DNA from: Pithys albifrons albifrons
Taxonomy: Eukaryota; Chordata; Aves; Passeriformes; Thamnophilidae
Length of the DNA: 64,000 bases
Direction of reading: 5' to 3'
Assembly (NCBI RefSeq): GCF_047495875.1
Contig: NC_092460.1
Coordinates: forward strand, 12,576,520-12,640,519
The position numbers and the translations under genes are program-made. Each line of letters starts with the position of its first letter. The stretch's first letter is position 1. Under the pieces are notes generated by a model. That model saw only the letters and a program-made list of their open reading frames with translations. It did no database searches and was not told the origin of the DNA. Positions 1 through 10,737 of this stretch are shown here, one piece after another.

Positions 1-568
1 TTCATTGAACTCTCCTCTGGTTTTATGTCTTTGCTTCAGTGTTTAATTTAACAGGTTTGTGTGGAGCACATGGAAAAGTGTTCCAAATGGACCGTTTCAG
101 GGTGCTGGTGAGTGTCCTGAGGTACAGCAGATATTCTCTTTATTAAATAGATTCTCAAAGTGTTAACAGTGTAGGTGACTCCTGCAGGACTGGACATTCC
201 ATATAAGTTCAGGGCTGCTGAACTGTTGAGTTGTAAAACACCCAAACCACCCACCCCTGAAAAAAACAAGGCAAGAAACTTGATAGTTCAGTAGTAAAAG
301 AGAAAGTGGTTTATACTGGCAGGTTATGTTCAATAAAAAGGACTGTTCCAAGTATTACTTTGATATAAAGTAGTCATAAACACAATCACCTTCCTTGTTT
401 TTAAGCAGACTTACTGTGCTAACACTTTGCTCAACCTGAGCTAATAACTAGTATATTCTATTCTTGAAACTCTTCCAATTGTAGGCACAGAGCTACAGCA
501 GAGCTAAAATGATGCTTTAGTCTTATTTATGAAACCCTTCCTTCTGTGGGTTCCTACCCCAGTAATCA

Positions 569-624
<56 letters not shown>

Positions 625-650
625 CTATTTCTATCTATCTCTATATATAT
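569..650. repeat. (ATCT)n microsatellite
   Basis: About twenty tandem copies of the tetranucleotide ATCT, slightly interrupted at the right end and running into a short TA stretch. The flanking DNA from 1 to about 850 is AT-rich and I recognise no gene in it. Confidence 0.95.
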
Positions 651-859
651 AAATCCTCCAAAAAGGGTCCAAAGCAAGAAACTCAGGTTCCCTCAGAATG
701 ATGTGTTTATAAAGGTAAACAGTTCTATCAGTTAAGCAAATAATGTTGATATAAGGCTCAAGTTGTATTACTTTGTATGGTTTCTAGCTTGTTGGTTATT
801 GGTTGTTTTAAGGTTCAGGTTCTAAGCTGTATTGTTTTATGGCTTCTACATTGTTATTA

Positions 860-1090
860 ATTAATAAAAAAGGGGGATATTGGGGGGAACATCAACAGGA
901 TGCAAGATGAGCACCTCAGGGTTTGCTGGGAGTTGAAGGGCGGGAGAAAGGCTGGGAAAAGCTGACCAGTCTCATCTGCTCCTTTATGCTAATGGGACCG
1001 TCTCTCTCATGTAACCACCTTGGTTAATGTAACTATGATGTAACTGCCTCCCTGGGAAGGTATGAATATTCAAGCACAGCTTGTTAAGAA
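860..1090 (+). mobile_element. Possible LTR-retroelement 3' remnant
   Basis: An A-rich to G-rich purine run near 864-878 resembles the polypurine tract just before a 3' LTR. It is followed by sequence unlike the CD1 repeat modules. No second LTR, coding frame or target-site duplication is seen. This is a weak call based on composition and layout only. Confidence 0.25.
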
Positions 1091-1222
1091 ATGATTCACC
1101 CCTGTTATCTAAAGGGAGTGTATGTGAAGGGTCAGTTTTTCCCGGGCTTTCTCCCAGACTTAAAACACCCAACCATCCCTGTGGTGGCCACTTGTATCCT
1201 GTTGCCCTTACCCCTACAGTGC

Positions 1223-1560
1223 GTGAGCTCCATCCTGCCCTGTTCCATGAGCGCTACAGGTTGTTCCCGTCTGTCTGGGAGAGGAATTGCCCCAGTTGCC
1301 CTGTGGCTCCCAGAGAGAGCCCTGCCCACAGCTGAGGGTTTCATCTGTGTGTCCCAACTCAGCAAGGGCAGGCAGAGGGTTGGTGTCAGCCATGATGCAG
1401 CAAGGTCCTTGAGCCCTGCAGTGCCAGCAGGTGACTCTGGCTGCCAGGGAAATGCAGCCCTGCCAGCAGCAGCACAAATTCCAGGGTCTGTCCAGGGGAG
1501 AGCAAACCCCATGGGAGTTGTGGTGGACATGGCCACAGCTCAGATGGGTTTTCTGGCTCG
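1223..1560. repeat. CD1-flank repeat block, copy next to CD1-A
   Basis: A block of about 340 bp present in four close copies in the window (also at 9531, 14558 and 20722), always on the 3' side of a CD1 gene. Here it is fused almost directly to the CD1-A 3' end at about 1560. In the other copies about 0.7 kb, including the poly(A) signal, lies between block and gene. Open frames cross it on both strands, but none looks like a known protein. Confidence 0.85.
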
Positions 1561-1758
1561 CAATTGATTGTCTGGAAGAACTGAGGAGGTATCACACTTG
1601 CATCTGTGTCTGCTCAGCAAATCCAAGGGAGGCAGGAGCTGCCCAAGTTTGTCACCTGCATCTGTGAGCTGACTTAGTCTTGCAGTCACTACACAGACTG
1701 TTGTTTCCTTTCTGGGCTAAAAGTCTTTGGACCGGATGGAGTTCCTGGACTCTGATTC

Positions 1759-3619
1759 CTATATCTGCTGGTGCTTTCTGATATGAGAGAGGACAGCTCA
1801 GGGATGCTCCATGGCAGAGACCTTGTGGAAGCACAGACAGCAGCTGGCAAGGCCAAAGCAGGAGCTGTGCTGGGCAGTGCAGAAATGGGCTGGGGCATTT
1901 GCTGCCCTGCTGTGCCCCTGGTGCTGTGCGGGGCAGGAGGGAACTCACCTGCATCTCCAGAGCCAGAGCAGCAGCGTGGCAGCCACGGCCACGGCTGCCA
2001 GCAGTGCGGCCACGAGCCCCGTGAGCAGCAGCACTTGGGAGTTGCCTGGGAAAGACAAGGAGAGGCTGCGGTGAAGTGTCCGGGCTTTGCTCCATGGCAG
2101 GGGCAGGGTGTCTGAGGGGCCCATGGCGTGGGCAGAGGTGGCACCTACCCCAGGGGATGAGGAGGCTGCGGGTGCCCAGGCTGCGGTGGCGCACGCGGCA
2201 GGCGTAGCTGTGGCCGTCCCGGGGGGCCACGGCCAGGACGCTGCGGAGCTGGTAGGTGAGGTCAGCGTTGGGCAGGACGGTGCTGGTGTTGAGCGCCGGG
2301 CCTGGAGGCACCTCCTGGCCATCCCTCAGCCAGGCCACACTGATGGGCCGTGGGTAGAAGGCAGTGGCGTGGCAAACCAGCAGCAACTGGTGTGGGCTGG
2401 GCATGCGGGCAAAGACCGTGGCCACGGGCACCTCTGGGGATGGGAGCAAAGGGGTGGGGGAAGGCCTGGTGGGCTATGGCTTGGCCCGAGGGCTTTGGGG
2501 TGGCTGTTGCAGGGTCCGGGTGGTTTCACTTTGTCTCTCAAGGGCTGCCCTCCCTCCAGACTGCAGTAACAGCTTCAGGTCATCAACACAGATTATTTGG
2601 AGTGTTTCAGTAAAGGCATTACCGATCTGGAAAATGGCCAGTGCATTACAGGACAGGTTGGTGTCCTGGGACAGGGTCCACGTGGCATTGTCTGTGTCAA
2701 AGTGAAGGAAGTCCTGCCCTTTATAGCCCACAGACGTGAAGAATCGAGAAGTCCCATTGGAGTAGACCTCACAGCCTGCCACACCTTGAGCCACAAAGGG
2801 ATCTGGAGGGGCAGAGAGGAGGGAGAGGCTGCCTGAGGGGCTGGGATTCCCTTCCTGCAGGCATGATGAGTGTCCTTTCTGCAGGACCAGCTGTTCCTGA
2901 TCCTTCCCCATTCCGCAGCTGCTGTTCAGAGAGGGTACAGTGAAGACTGGATACTCACAGGGTACATTTGTCTGTATGGCCCCTTCATTGAGCATGTGGT
3001 TGAACTGCAGTATATGGATCTTGACTATGGTCTCAATGGTTTCCCATTCACTTTGTGGCAGAGCTGGTCACACCCAGGGGTGGTAGAGGTGGATGGACAT
3101 GTTGTTCTTATCAACAGAACCCAGTTCGATGTCTTCCAGGAAAGCCAGCACCTCTGTATCCACAGAGGAGAAGTTTTGGAAGGTGGTGGTCAGGAGCACC
3201 TGGAGAGTACTGGTCCCTACATGAGACAGGAATTGGCAGGGAGGAGATGGGAGTGTGAGGGAAGGGATGGAAAGGCCTGAGAGCCTGAGAAAGAGGTCCT
3301 TGAGGTTGTGGAGATCTCTGGGCCCTGCCTATGCCCCCTACATCCTGGCCAGCCCCAGGTCCCACCCTCTGCACCCATCTCAGGTGGCTGCATCCCTGCC
3401 AAGCAGGGGGTGTGGAGCCAGGAGACAAGGAGGGGTGAGGAAGCAAGTGTGCAGTGCAGGTGGGGAGCAGGAGGGCTCTTGGCCATGGAGTCCCAGGGGA
3501 GCTTGGGAGCAGGAGTGGACGAGCCAAGGCTCCCACTTACCCTCAAGGGATGCCCATGTCCCAGAGACAAAGAAGATGTAGAGAAGGAGGAGGAGGAGGT
3601 AGGAGCGAGGAGGCTGCAT
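1759..3619 (-). pseudogene. CD1: CD1-A, CD1 family pseudogene
   Basis: CD1-type lipid-antigen-presenting gene, inactivated. Exons on the minus strand: leader 3541-3619, alpha1 2959-3216, alpha2 2530-2802, alpha3 2149-2433, transmembrane 1949-2045, tail 1759-1777. Family marks: hydrophobic leader MQPPRSYLLLLLLY, alpha2 start YPFVAQGVAGC, alpha2 end SGGRAALERQ, and an Ig C1 domain with Cys in CHATAFYP and YACRVRH. Breaks: codon 49 of alpha1 after the split codon is TGA (3068-3070), right after PWV, where the other copies have Gln or Arg. The alpha2 donor is GTGAAA instead of GTGAGA. The tail stops early with TAG at 1759-1761. No AATAAA is seen for over 1 kb downstream. Closest in layout to CD1-B (same 273-nt alpha2 exon). 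The TGA could be a sequencing error, but several independent defects agree. Confidence 0.88.
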
Positions 3620-3753
3620 GGTGCCAGGAGTGAGGCCCAGAGGGTGCAGTGTTGGGTGCAGTGGCAGGAGGAAGAGGCTGTGAGAGATGAGGCTGCAGAT
3701 GTCTCAGGCTGGCTCTGCCTGGGTAATTCTGCTGTTTCTCATCGCCCTGGCAG

Positions 3754-3758
3754 CCAAT
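3754..3758 (-). promoter_or_regulatory. CCAAT box upstream of CD1-A
   Basis: CCAAT on the plus strand (ATTGG in the gene's direction), 135 bp before the ATG. The same motif sits at exactly the same distance in copies B, C and D. This supports a conserved proximal promoter; no TATA box is apparent. Confidence 0.5.
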
Positions 3759-3779
3759 GGGGCTGAGGTTTAGGGGAGG

Positions 3780-4170
3780 GCTCTGAAGTTCCCACTTTGG
3801 GTGGGCTGGGTCATCCTGAGAGTGTCTGTGAGTGTTGGGGGAATTTATACGTTCCTGTTGCCTGGGAGCAGGACCTAAATGCCTTGATGTTTGTCTGAAC
3901 CCTGCTCTCTTCAGTGGGACATTGCCTTCCCTTTCTCCTTTCTTAGGAGCTCTGGGGGCAAATTACCCCCACAGAGACATTTACATATTTCCATGCAATA
4001 TAGAAGAACATGTTCAGATATGCTCAGGCACACATGTAATTTCCACCCTCCCTCTTGCCTTAGTGTTTCCTGCAGTAATTCCGTGGTACTCTGGCTACAT
4101 TTTTTAGCCGATCAAACCCTCACCAAGCTCATGCAAGTCCTAAGGAGAGACACATGATCTTAATGAAATG
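3780..4170. other. Short intergenic region between CD1-A and CD1-B
   Basis: The CD1-A upstream end runs straight into the CD1-B downstream region. The 1-3 kb repeat module and the 340-bp flank block found between the other genes are missing here. No gene is recognised. Confidence 0.7.
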
Positions 4171-4175
4171 TCTGT

Positions 4176-4181
4176 TTTATT
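4176..4181 (-). promoter_or_regulatory. Poly(A) signal of CD1-B
   Basis: AATAAA in the gene direction, about 460 nt after the CD1-B stop codon. It is placed equivalently to the signals of C, D and E in a homologous 3' region. Confidence 0.65.
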
Positions 4182-4643
4182 TTCATTTCATACACAGCTG
4201 CAGCTCTCATGTACTACACCAGTGTTTCAGTGTTACTCAGCACTTTTTTAAAGCCATTTGTGGCCAGGTTCTGTTAGACTATGTGGAACAGTTCACTCTC
4301 AGCAAAAATATTTCTGAAATATGGTTAGTAAAAGTAGGTTTATGAAAAAAAATACTGAAAAATTACAGTAGAAGTGTACATGTTTCTGTCTACAGATAAA
4401 ACTGGTATTGTACCAGAACTGGGAGAAATTGGCACTGGGTATTGAGGTGCCCCAGAACCTGAGTGGCTGCACTGGCCAGTGCCACAAGAGGTGATGGTGT
4501 GGAACAAGTGAGGAAGTCTGAGACTTGTCTCTGTATCTGCTCAGCAAGTCCAGGAGAGGCAGGAGCTGCCCAGGTTTTTTCACTGCATCTGTGAGCTGAC
4601 TTAGTCTTGCAGTCAGTTCCCACAGTGCTGGGTGCTTTCTGGG

Positions 4644-6542
4644 CTAAATTTCTCTGCACCGGATGGAGTTCCTGGATTCCGATTCCTCCATGCACTGGTG
4701 CTGTCTGAAATGAGAGAGGACAGCTCAGGGATGCTCCATGGCAGAGACCTTGTGGAAGCACAGACAGCAGCGGGCAGGGCCAAGGCAGGAGTTGTGCTGG
4801 GCAGTGCAGAAATGGGCTGGGGCATTTGCTGCCCTGCTGTGCCCCTGGTGCTGTGCGGGGCCGGAGGGCACTCACCTGCGTCTCCAGAGCCAGAGCAGCA
4901 GCATGGCAGCCACGGCCACGGCTGCCAGCAGTGCGGCCACGAGCCCCATGAGCAGCAGCACTTGGGAGTTGCCTGGGAAAGACAAGGAGAGGCTGCGGTG
5001 AAGTGTCCGGGCTTTGCTCCTTGGCAGGGGCAGGGTGTCTGAGGGGCCCATGGCTTGGGCAGAGGTGGCACCTACCCCAGGGGATGAGGAGGCTGCGGGT
5101 GCCCAGGCTGCGGTGGCGCACGCGGCAGGCGTAGCTGTGGCCGTCCCGGGGGGCCACGGCCAGGACACTGCGGAGCTGGTAGGTGAGGTCAGCGTTGGGC
5201 AGGACGGTGCTGGTGTTGAGCGCCGGGCCCGGAGGCACCTCCTGGCCATCCCTCAGCCAGGCCACACTGATGGGCCGTGGGTAGAAGGCAGTGACGTGGC
5301 AAACCAGCAGCAGCTGGTGCGGGCTGGGCGTGCGGGCAAAGACCGTGGCCACGGGCACCTCTGGGAATGGGAGCAAAGGGGTGGGGGGAGCCCTGGTGGG
5401 TTATGGCTTGGCCCCAGGGCTTTGGGGTGGGTGTTTCAGGGTCCGGGTGGTCTCACCTTGTCTCTCCAAAGCTGCCCTCCCTCCAGACTCCAGTAACAAC
5501 TTCAGGTCATCAACACATCTTATTTCCAGCGTTTCAGTGAAGGCATTACCCTTCTGGTAAATTTCCTGGGTAAACCAGGATAAGTTGGTGTTCTGGGACA
5601 GGGTCCACGTGGCATTGTCTGTGTCAAAGCTGAGAAAGTCCTGCCCGTTGTAGGCCACAGAGCCAAAGAATTGAGAGGTCCTGTTGGAGTAGAGCTCACA
5701 GCCTCCCGCAAACTGAGCCACAAAGGGGTCTGGAGGGGCAGAGAGGGAGACGCTGCCTGAGGGGTTGGGATTGCCTTCCTGCAGGCATGGCCAGTGTCCC
5801 CTTTGCTGCACCAGCTGTTCCTGATCCTTCTCCACTCCCCAGCTGCTGTTCAAAGAGGGGACACAGGGAAGAGTGAATACTCACAAGGCACATTTGTCTG
5901 CATGGCCCCTTCCTTGAACATGTAGCTGAATATCTGCAAATGATCCTTGATTATGGTCTCAATGGTTTCCCATTCACTGTGTGGCAGGGCTGGTTGTACC
6001 CAGGGCTGGTAGAAGTGGATGGAGATGTTCTTATCCAGACAACCAAGTTCGATGTCTTCCAGCAGACCCAGCCCTTCCGTGTCCACAAAGGAGGAGTTTT
6101 GGAAGGTGGTGATCTGGAGCAGCCGGAGAGTGAAGGTCCCTACATGTGACAGGGTTGGCAGGGAGGAGATGGGAGTGGGAGGAGATGAATGGGGAAGTCT
6201 GAGGGGCTGAGGGATTGGCCCTTTGAGGTTTCAGAGATCTGTGGGCACCCCCTAGACCCCCTACATCCTTAGCAGCCACAGGTCCCACCGCCTGCATCCA
6301 TCTCAGGTGGCTGCATCCCTGCCAAGCAGGGGGTGTGGAGCCAGGAGACAAGGAGGGGTGAGGAAGCAAGTGTTCAACGCAGTTGGGGAGCAGGAAGGCT
6401 CTTGGCCGTGGAGTCCCAAGGCAGCTTGGGTGCAGGTGTGGATGAGCCAAGGCTTCCACTTACCATTGGGTGTTGCCCATATACCAGAGATGAGGAAGAG
6501 GTAGACAAGGAATAAGAGGAGGCAGGAGTGAGGGGGCTGCAT
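4644..6542 (-). CDS. CD1: CD1-B, CD1-like lipid antigen-presenting glycoprotein
   Basis: Intact by inspection: six exons, 349 residues. Exons: leader 6464-6542, alpha1 5885-6139, alpha2 5457-5729, alpha3 5076-5360, transmembrane 4876-4972, tail 4644-4704. All introns are GT-AG; phases are 1,1,1,1,2. CD1 (with beta2-microglobulin, by family knowledge) presents lipids to T cells at the surface and in endosomes. Seen: leader MQPPHSCLLLFLVYLFL; alpha1 with FQNSSFVDTEGLG and PWVQPALPHSEWET, close to CD1 rather than classical class I; alpha2 opening YPFVAQ with its Cys pair (GGCELY, RCVDDL); Ig domain Cys pair; one membrane helix; basic WRRR stop-transfer. Asn-X-Ser/Thr sites include NIS, NRTS and NATW. 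The tail has no YXX-hydrophobic sorting motif. An alternative tail acceptor nearer the membrane exon is lost here (CCCG for CCAG), which favours the tail exon given. Confidence 0.88.
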
Positions 6543-6676
6543 GGTGCCAGCAGGGAGGCCCGGAGAGTGTGGTGGAAAGTTCAGCAGCAGGAAGAAGAGG
6601 CTGTGAGAGATGAGGATGCAGATGTCTCTGCCTGGCTCTGCCTGGGCAGCTCTACAAGTGTTAATGGCCCTGTCAG

Positions 6677-6681
6677 CCAAT
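6677..6681 (-). promoter_or_regulatory. CCAAT box upstream of CD1-B
   Basis: CCAAT on the plus strand, 135 bp before the CD1-B ATG, at the same spacing as in copies A, C and D. Confidence 0.5.
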
Positions 6682-6699
6682 AGGGCTAGCACTGAGGTT

Positions 6700-9450
6700 T
6701 AGGGGAGGGCTCTGAGGTTCCCACATGGGGTGGGCTGAGGCACCCTGGCCATGGCTGTGAGTGATGGGGGAATTTGCTTGTGAGCAAAGTCACCCCAAGT
6801 GCACACGGGAGTGATCCCTCATGGTCAAGGCAGCACCTTGACAATGAGCGTGATGTGGGTGAATTGACCCCACCTGACCATGGGCTGCATCCATTGCCCT
6901 GATGGGAATGTCCTGTACTGCCAATTGTGCCTGGCATGTCCCACCCTGCACAGAACAGACATTGCCACCCGCTCTGCACTGCCAGGTGTGTTCACAATGG
7001 CATGGCACATTCTCCCATGGCAGCTGAACCCTGTTCCCACCACATGGCTTCATGCCTGGGTGCTCTGTGCCCCCACGTTGTGTGCTGATCCCAGGCCTCT
7101 TTGGCACCTCTCAGCCTTACCACAGCCAGGCCACACTGATGGGCTCATGGCAGAGAAGTTGTTGACGTGGCCAAGCTGCAGGAGCAGAGCTGGGCCAGGC
7201 ATGTAGGCAAAGACCATGGCCCTGGCCTGCTCTGGGGGATGAGAGTGATGGAGAAAAGCTACTGGGGTTATCCCCTGGCCCTAGGCACTACTGGCCTGAT
7301 GCTGGGGAAGGGAGTCCCCAGGCTGAGGTGATGAGCAGTTCCAGTGTGAGGCAGAGCTGAGGGGTCAGGGATGGGAGCAGGCAGAGGTGGAGGAAACAGC
7401 TCCTCCAGGAGTTCCTTTTGGGGTGCAGCAGTGACTGGGCTGGAGCAGCTGTAGTGTGTTGGTGACCAAGGGAAGTGATGGGCTGCAGGGCCTGGGAGAG
7501 ACCCTTTCTCATTGAGAGTCATCAGAGTCCTGGAGCAGTGGCACTTGGCCAGGCAGGATCCTCAAGCTGGGATGGGCATGGCACTATGGTACCCCCAACC
7601 TGACACCCATTCCAGAGAGTTGCAGTGGATGAAGAACTTTCTTCCCCTTTTCCATTGAGTTTTATGCATGCCATTGGACGTGGGAGCTGTTTCTTTGCTT
7701 CCCTTCACTGATGAGCTGGGGAGCCCCAACTCTGCGCTAAACACCCCCAGGAGAGGGCCTGGGGCTGCCCTGCAGCCTGGCACTGCCCTTTCCTTTTCAC
7801 CAGCTTTGGTAGGGATCCCCATTCCCCTCCCCAACAGTGGCCTGTGCAGGGGAACAGGAAGGGAGGGAGCCATCCCCCTGCTCTGTCCCCGCTGGCAGCA
7901 GTGTCCAGTGCTGGAGGGATAACGGGGTGACCAGAGCCACTCTCAGCCCCACAGTCCCTGATTCATCCACTCCTCCTCCCTCACCTGCAGTTTCTCTTCC
8001 CCTTTCCTGGTTGGTGCCTGGGGTGAGGGTAGAGTTGAAACCACAGCTGAGGGGAAGTCTGGGGTGGGGTGCCATGACAACAACCAAACACAACCAGGGC
8101 CAAGGTGTGCGACCACCTTGGGATGAGATTCCTCCAAGCACAAGTGGCCCCAGGTGTCACTGCTCCAGGTCTCCATGTTTGTTATCTCCAGCTGTAGGGA
8201 CAAGGGGAAGGCACATAAGGGGCTGCTGTAGACTGAGGTCCAGCACCCTGTGACAGTGAGTTAGACATGGGGACACATGGACAGCAAAGCCCTTCCCTTC
8301 TGTGGAACTGTCTCAGAGAGAAGTAGGAATGCTGTGGTGGCCTGATAGGCCCAGGAATGGCACCAGCTTCCTCAGCAGCATCACGCAGGGGATGTACAGC
8401 CAAGCCAGCACGAAGTCCACATGCCTGAAGGCACCAGTGCTGGGCCCAGAGGAGAGTGTTTGGCCGGGTGGGCTGGCAAAGCAGAGCCTTGGGGCAGCCC
8501 AGGGAGGGAAGGTGCAGGGGGCCTTGTGTCCATGCAGTCCTGTGAGGTGGCCATTTTTCCCATGGTCCCCTTTAAGATGACTGTTGGTCCCTTCTTCCTG
8601 ATCAGTGGAGAGGCCATTGCAGCCGTGGGTGCTGTGCAGGTGCCTGTGACAGTGCTGGTGCCTGGGTCGCTGGTAGGACAGGAACAGGCACCTGGTTTGT
8701 GCAGGTGGTCACACTGGGTTCTGCTCTCTCTGAATATTCTCCAGATGTTTCCCAGTGTTACAGGGTATGAGAAGCTCAGCTTTAAGCCTTCTCTTGTCCA
8801 TTGAAAGTTTCTTCTCCTCGTAGTGTTGGGCCTTGATTGTGTTTCTCTGTGTGGGGTTTAATTTTTCACTTTCTCTCTTGTTCAAAACTTCTTCCTCTTC
8901 AATATTGTAATGTCCTCATTTCAGAAAATGACCCAAGAGGGTAAGGGCCTGTTGGTCCACACATGTCATTGGTCCTGACTGTCCTCTCAGGTGACTATGG
9001 ACATCATAGCCTCACCCAGGTGACCCCAGTCCCCACGGTTCGCTCAGGTGACATCTGTTCACACTGTCCTACCAGGTCATTCCTGGTGCTCACTTCCCCT
9101 CTGCACCAGGTGACTGTAGGACTTTGCAGTTCTACCTCGTGTGACCACTGGTGCTCCCAGACCCCAGAGATAGCAGGTGGTCCTTGCAGTGCCCCCTGAG
9201 GTGAAGGCTGTCACCCCCCAGGGCAGAGCTGTGCCTGGGGGAGCTGGGGTGGGGTGGGCAAGGCTGCAGTGCCCCTGGGTGTGCACTGAGGTGGGTGGGT
9301 GGGTGGGCAGCAGCACTCGGTGGGCTGGGCTGATGCACCTAAAGAGGCCCCTGGCCATGCCTGAGTGAGGGATGTTATTATAGGGTGTCATGGGGACTGT
9401 GAGCAGAGACTTGCAGACACCTCCCTGGGATTGGTGACTGTGTTACTGTA
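6700..9450. repeat. CD1 upstream repeat module, copy B-C (full length)
   Basis: About 2.75 kb of non-genic sequence that recurs upstream of CD1-C (shortened), CD1-D (full) and CD1-E (truncated). It contains a decayed CD1 alpha3 exon (6895-7231), a GC-rich middle part, a conserved minus-strand hydrophobic reading segment around 8330-8440, and a right part rich in CAGGTGAC-like and GGTG/GTGG short repeats (about 8990-9320). No intact gene. Confidence 0.8.
6895..7231 (-). pseudogene. Relic CD1 alpha3 exon between CD1-B and CD1-C
   Basis: The minus strand begins with an acceptor-like CCCCCAG and then aligns by eye to the CD1 alpha3 exon. It keeps VFAY for VFAR, a Leu-rich segment for HQLLLVCHV, and PSVWPG for PISVAW from the shared DNA word CCATCAGTGTGGCCTGGCTG. 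Further on, LCRVGH matches YACRVRH. It is longer than the 285-nt exon and its frame is not maintained. The first 110 bp are the convincing part; the rest has drifted. Confidence 0.65.
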
Positions 9451-9530
9451 GGGTGTCTTGGGAGGTCATTCACACAAACCCCTTTCCTCAGGTTTGCTCA
9501 GCGGCTGCAGCTGCTCTCCAGCTGTGGTGG

Positions 9531-9868
9531 GTGAGCTCCATCCTGCCCCATCCTGTGAGTGCTGCAGGGTGTTCCAGTCTGTTTGGGAAAGGAACTGCCC
9601 CAGTTGCCCTGTGGCTCCCAGAGGGAGCCCTGCCCACAGCTGAGGGTTTCATCTGTGTGTCCCAACTCAGCAAGGGCAGGCAGAGGGTTGGTGTCAGCCC
9701 TGATGCAGCAAGGTCCTTGAGCCCTGCAGTGCCAGCAGGTGACTCTGGCTGCCAGAGAAATGCAGCCCTGCCAGCAGCAGCACAAATTCCAGGGTGTGTC
9801 CAGGGGAGAGCAAACCCTGTGGGAGTTGTGGTGGACATGGCCACAGGCCAGTTGGGTTTTCTGGCTCG
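9531..9868. repeat. CD1-flank repeat block, copy 3' of CD1-C
   Basis: Close copy of the 1223-1560 block, about 0.4 kb beyond the CD1-C poly(A) signal. Function unknown. Confidence 0.85.
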
Positions 9869-10273
9869 GCCTTGGCATCCACACTTGCGTTGGGAAAGTT
9901 ATCAGGAATTGTCCAGTGAAACCAAAGCTTTGGAAGGTGCATGTTCAGGTTGATTGGGAGCATGACTTGAATGCCTTGCTGTGTCTGTGTGAACCCTGCT
10001 ACCTTCACTGGGACATGGGCTTCCTTTTCTCCTTTCTATGGATCATTGGGGACATTTTACCCCCAATGACATAGTTGCCTATTTCCATGCAATGTGGAAG
10101 AACATGTTCAGATATGCACAGGCACACACGTATCTCCCCTCCATCCTGTCTTGCCTTGGTGTGTCCAGCAATAATTCAGAGTTGCTCTGGCTTTCATTTG
10201 CAGCTGACTGAAACCTCCCCAAGGCCATCCAACTCCTTAGGAAAGTCACATGATCTTAGTGAAATATAAATGT

Positions 10274-10285
10274 TTTATTTTTATT
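10274..10285 (-). promoter_or_regulatory. Poly(A) signals of CD1-C
   Basis: Two adjacent AATAAA motifs in the gene direction, about 455 nt beyond the CD1-C stop, in the homologous 3' region shared with B, D and E. Confidence 0.65.
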
Positions 10286-10737
10286 TTATACACAGCTGCA
10301 CCTCCCACATATTTCACCAGAAGTTCAGTGTTAGTCAGTACTTTCAAAAGTCAGTTGTGGCCAGATTCTGTTAGACTATGTGGAACAGTCCAACTCAGCA
10401 CAAGTATTCCTGGCATATGGTTAATAAAGGCAGTTTTAGAAAAAAAATACCTGGAAAATAATAGTAGAGGGGAACAGCCTTCTCCCTAGTGACAAATGTG
10501 GTATTGTACCAGAACTGGGAGAAATTGGTACTGGGCAATGAGGTGCCCCGAGTCTGAGTCGGTGCACTGGCCGGTGCCACAAGAGGTGATGGTGTGTGAC
10601 AAGCGAAGAGGTCTCAGACCTCCACCTGTATCTGCTCAGAAATCCAAGGGAGGCAGGAGCTGCCCAGGTTTGTCCCCTGCATCTGTGAGCTGACATAGTC
10701 TTGCAGTCAGTGCCCAGATTGTTGGCTCCTTTCTGGG

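Noticed and set aside
529..735. Open frame over the ATCT microsatellite
   Set aside because: Pure product of the tandem repeat (Leu-Ser-Ile-Tyr repeats).
1842..1852. Alternative CD1 tail acceptor closer to the transmembrane exon (Cys-rich tail ending MEHP)
   Set aside because: The acceptor AG is lost in CD1-B, the pyrimidine tract is poorer, and the farther acceptor gives tails with the same stop position in B, C, D and E.
9453..9953. Open frames of 100-180 codons across the CD1 intergenic modules (here, and near 13444, 14480 and 20644)
   Set aside because: They lie in GC-rich repeated DNA, are open in several frames at once, have no splice support and resemble no protein family.
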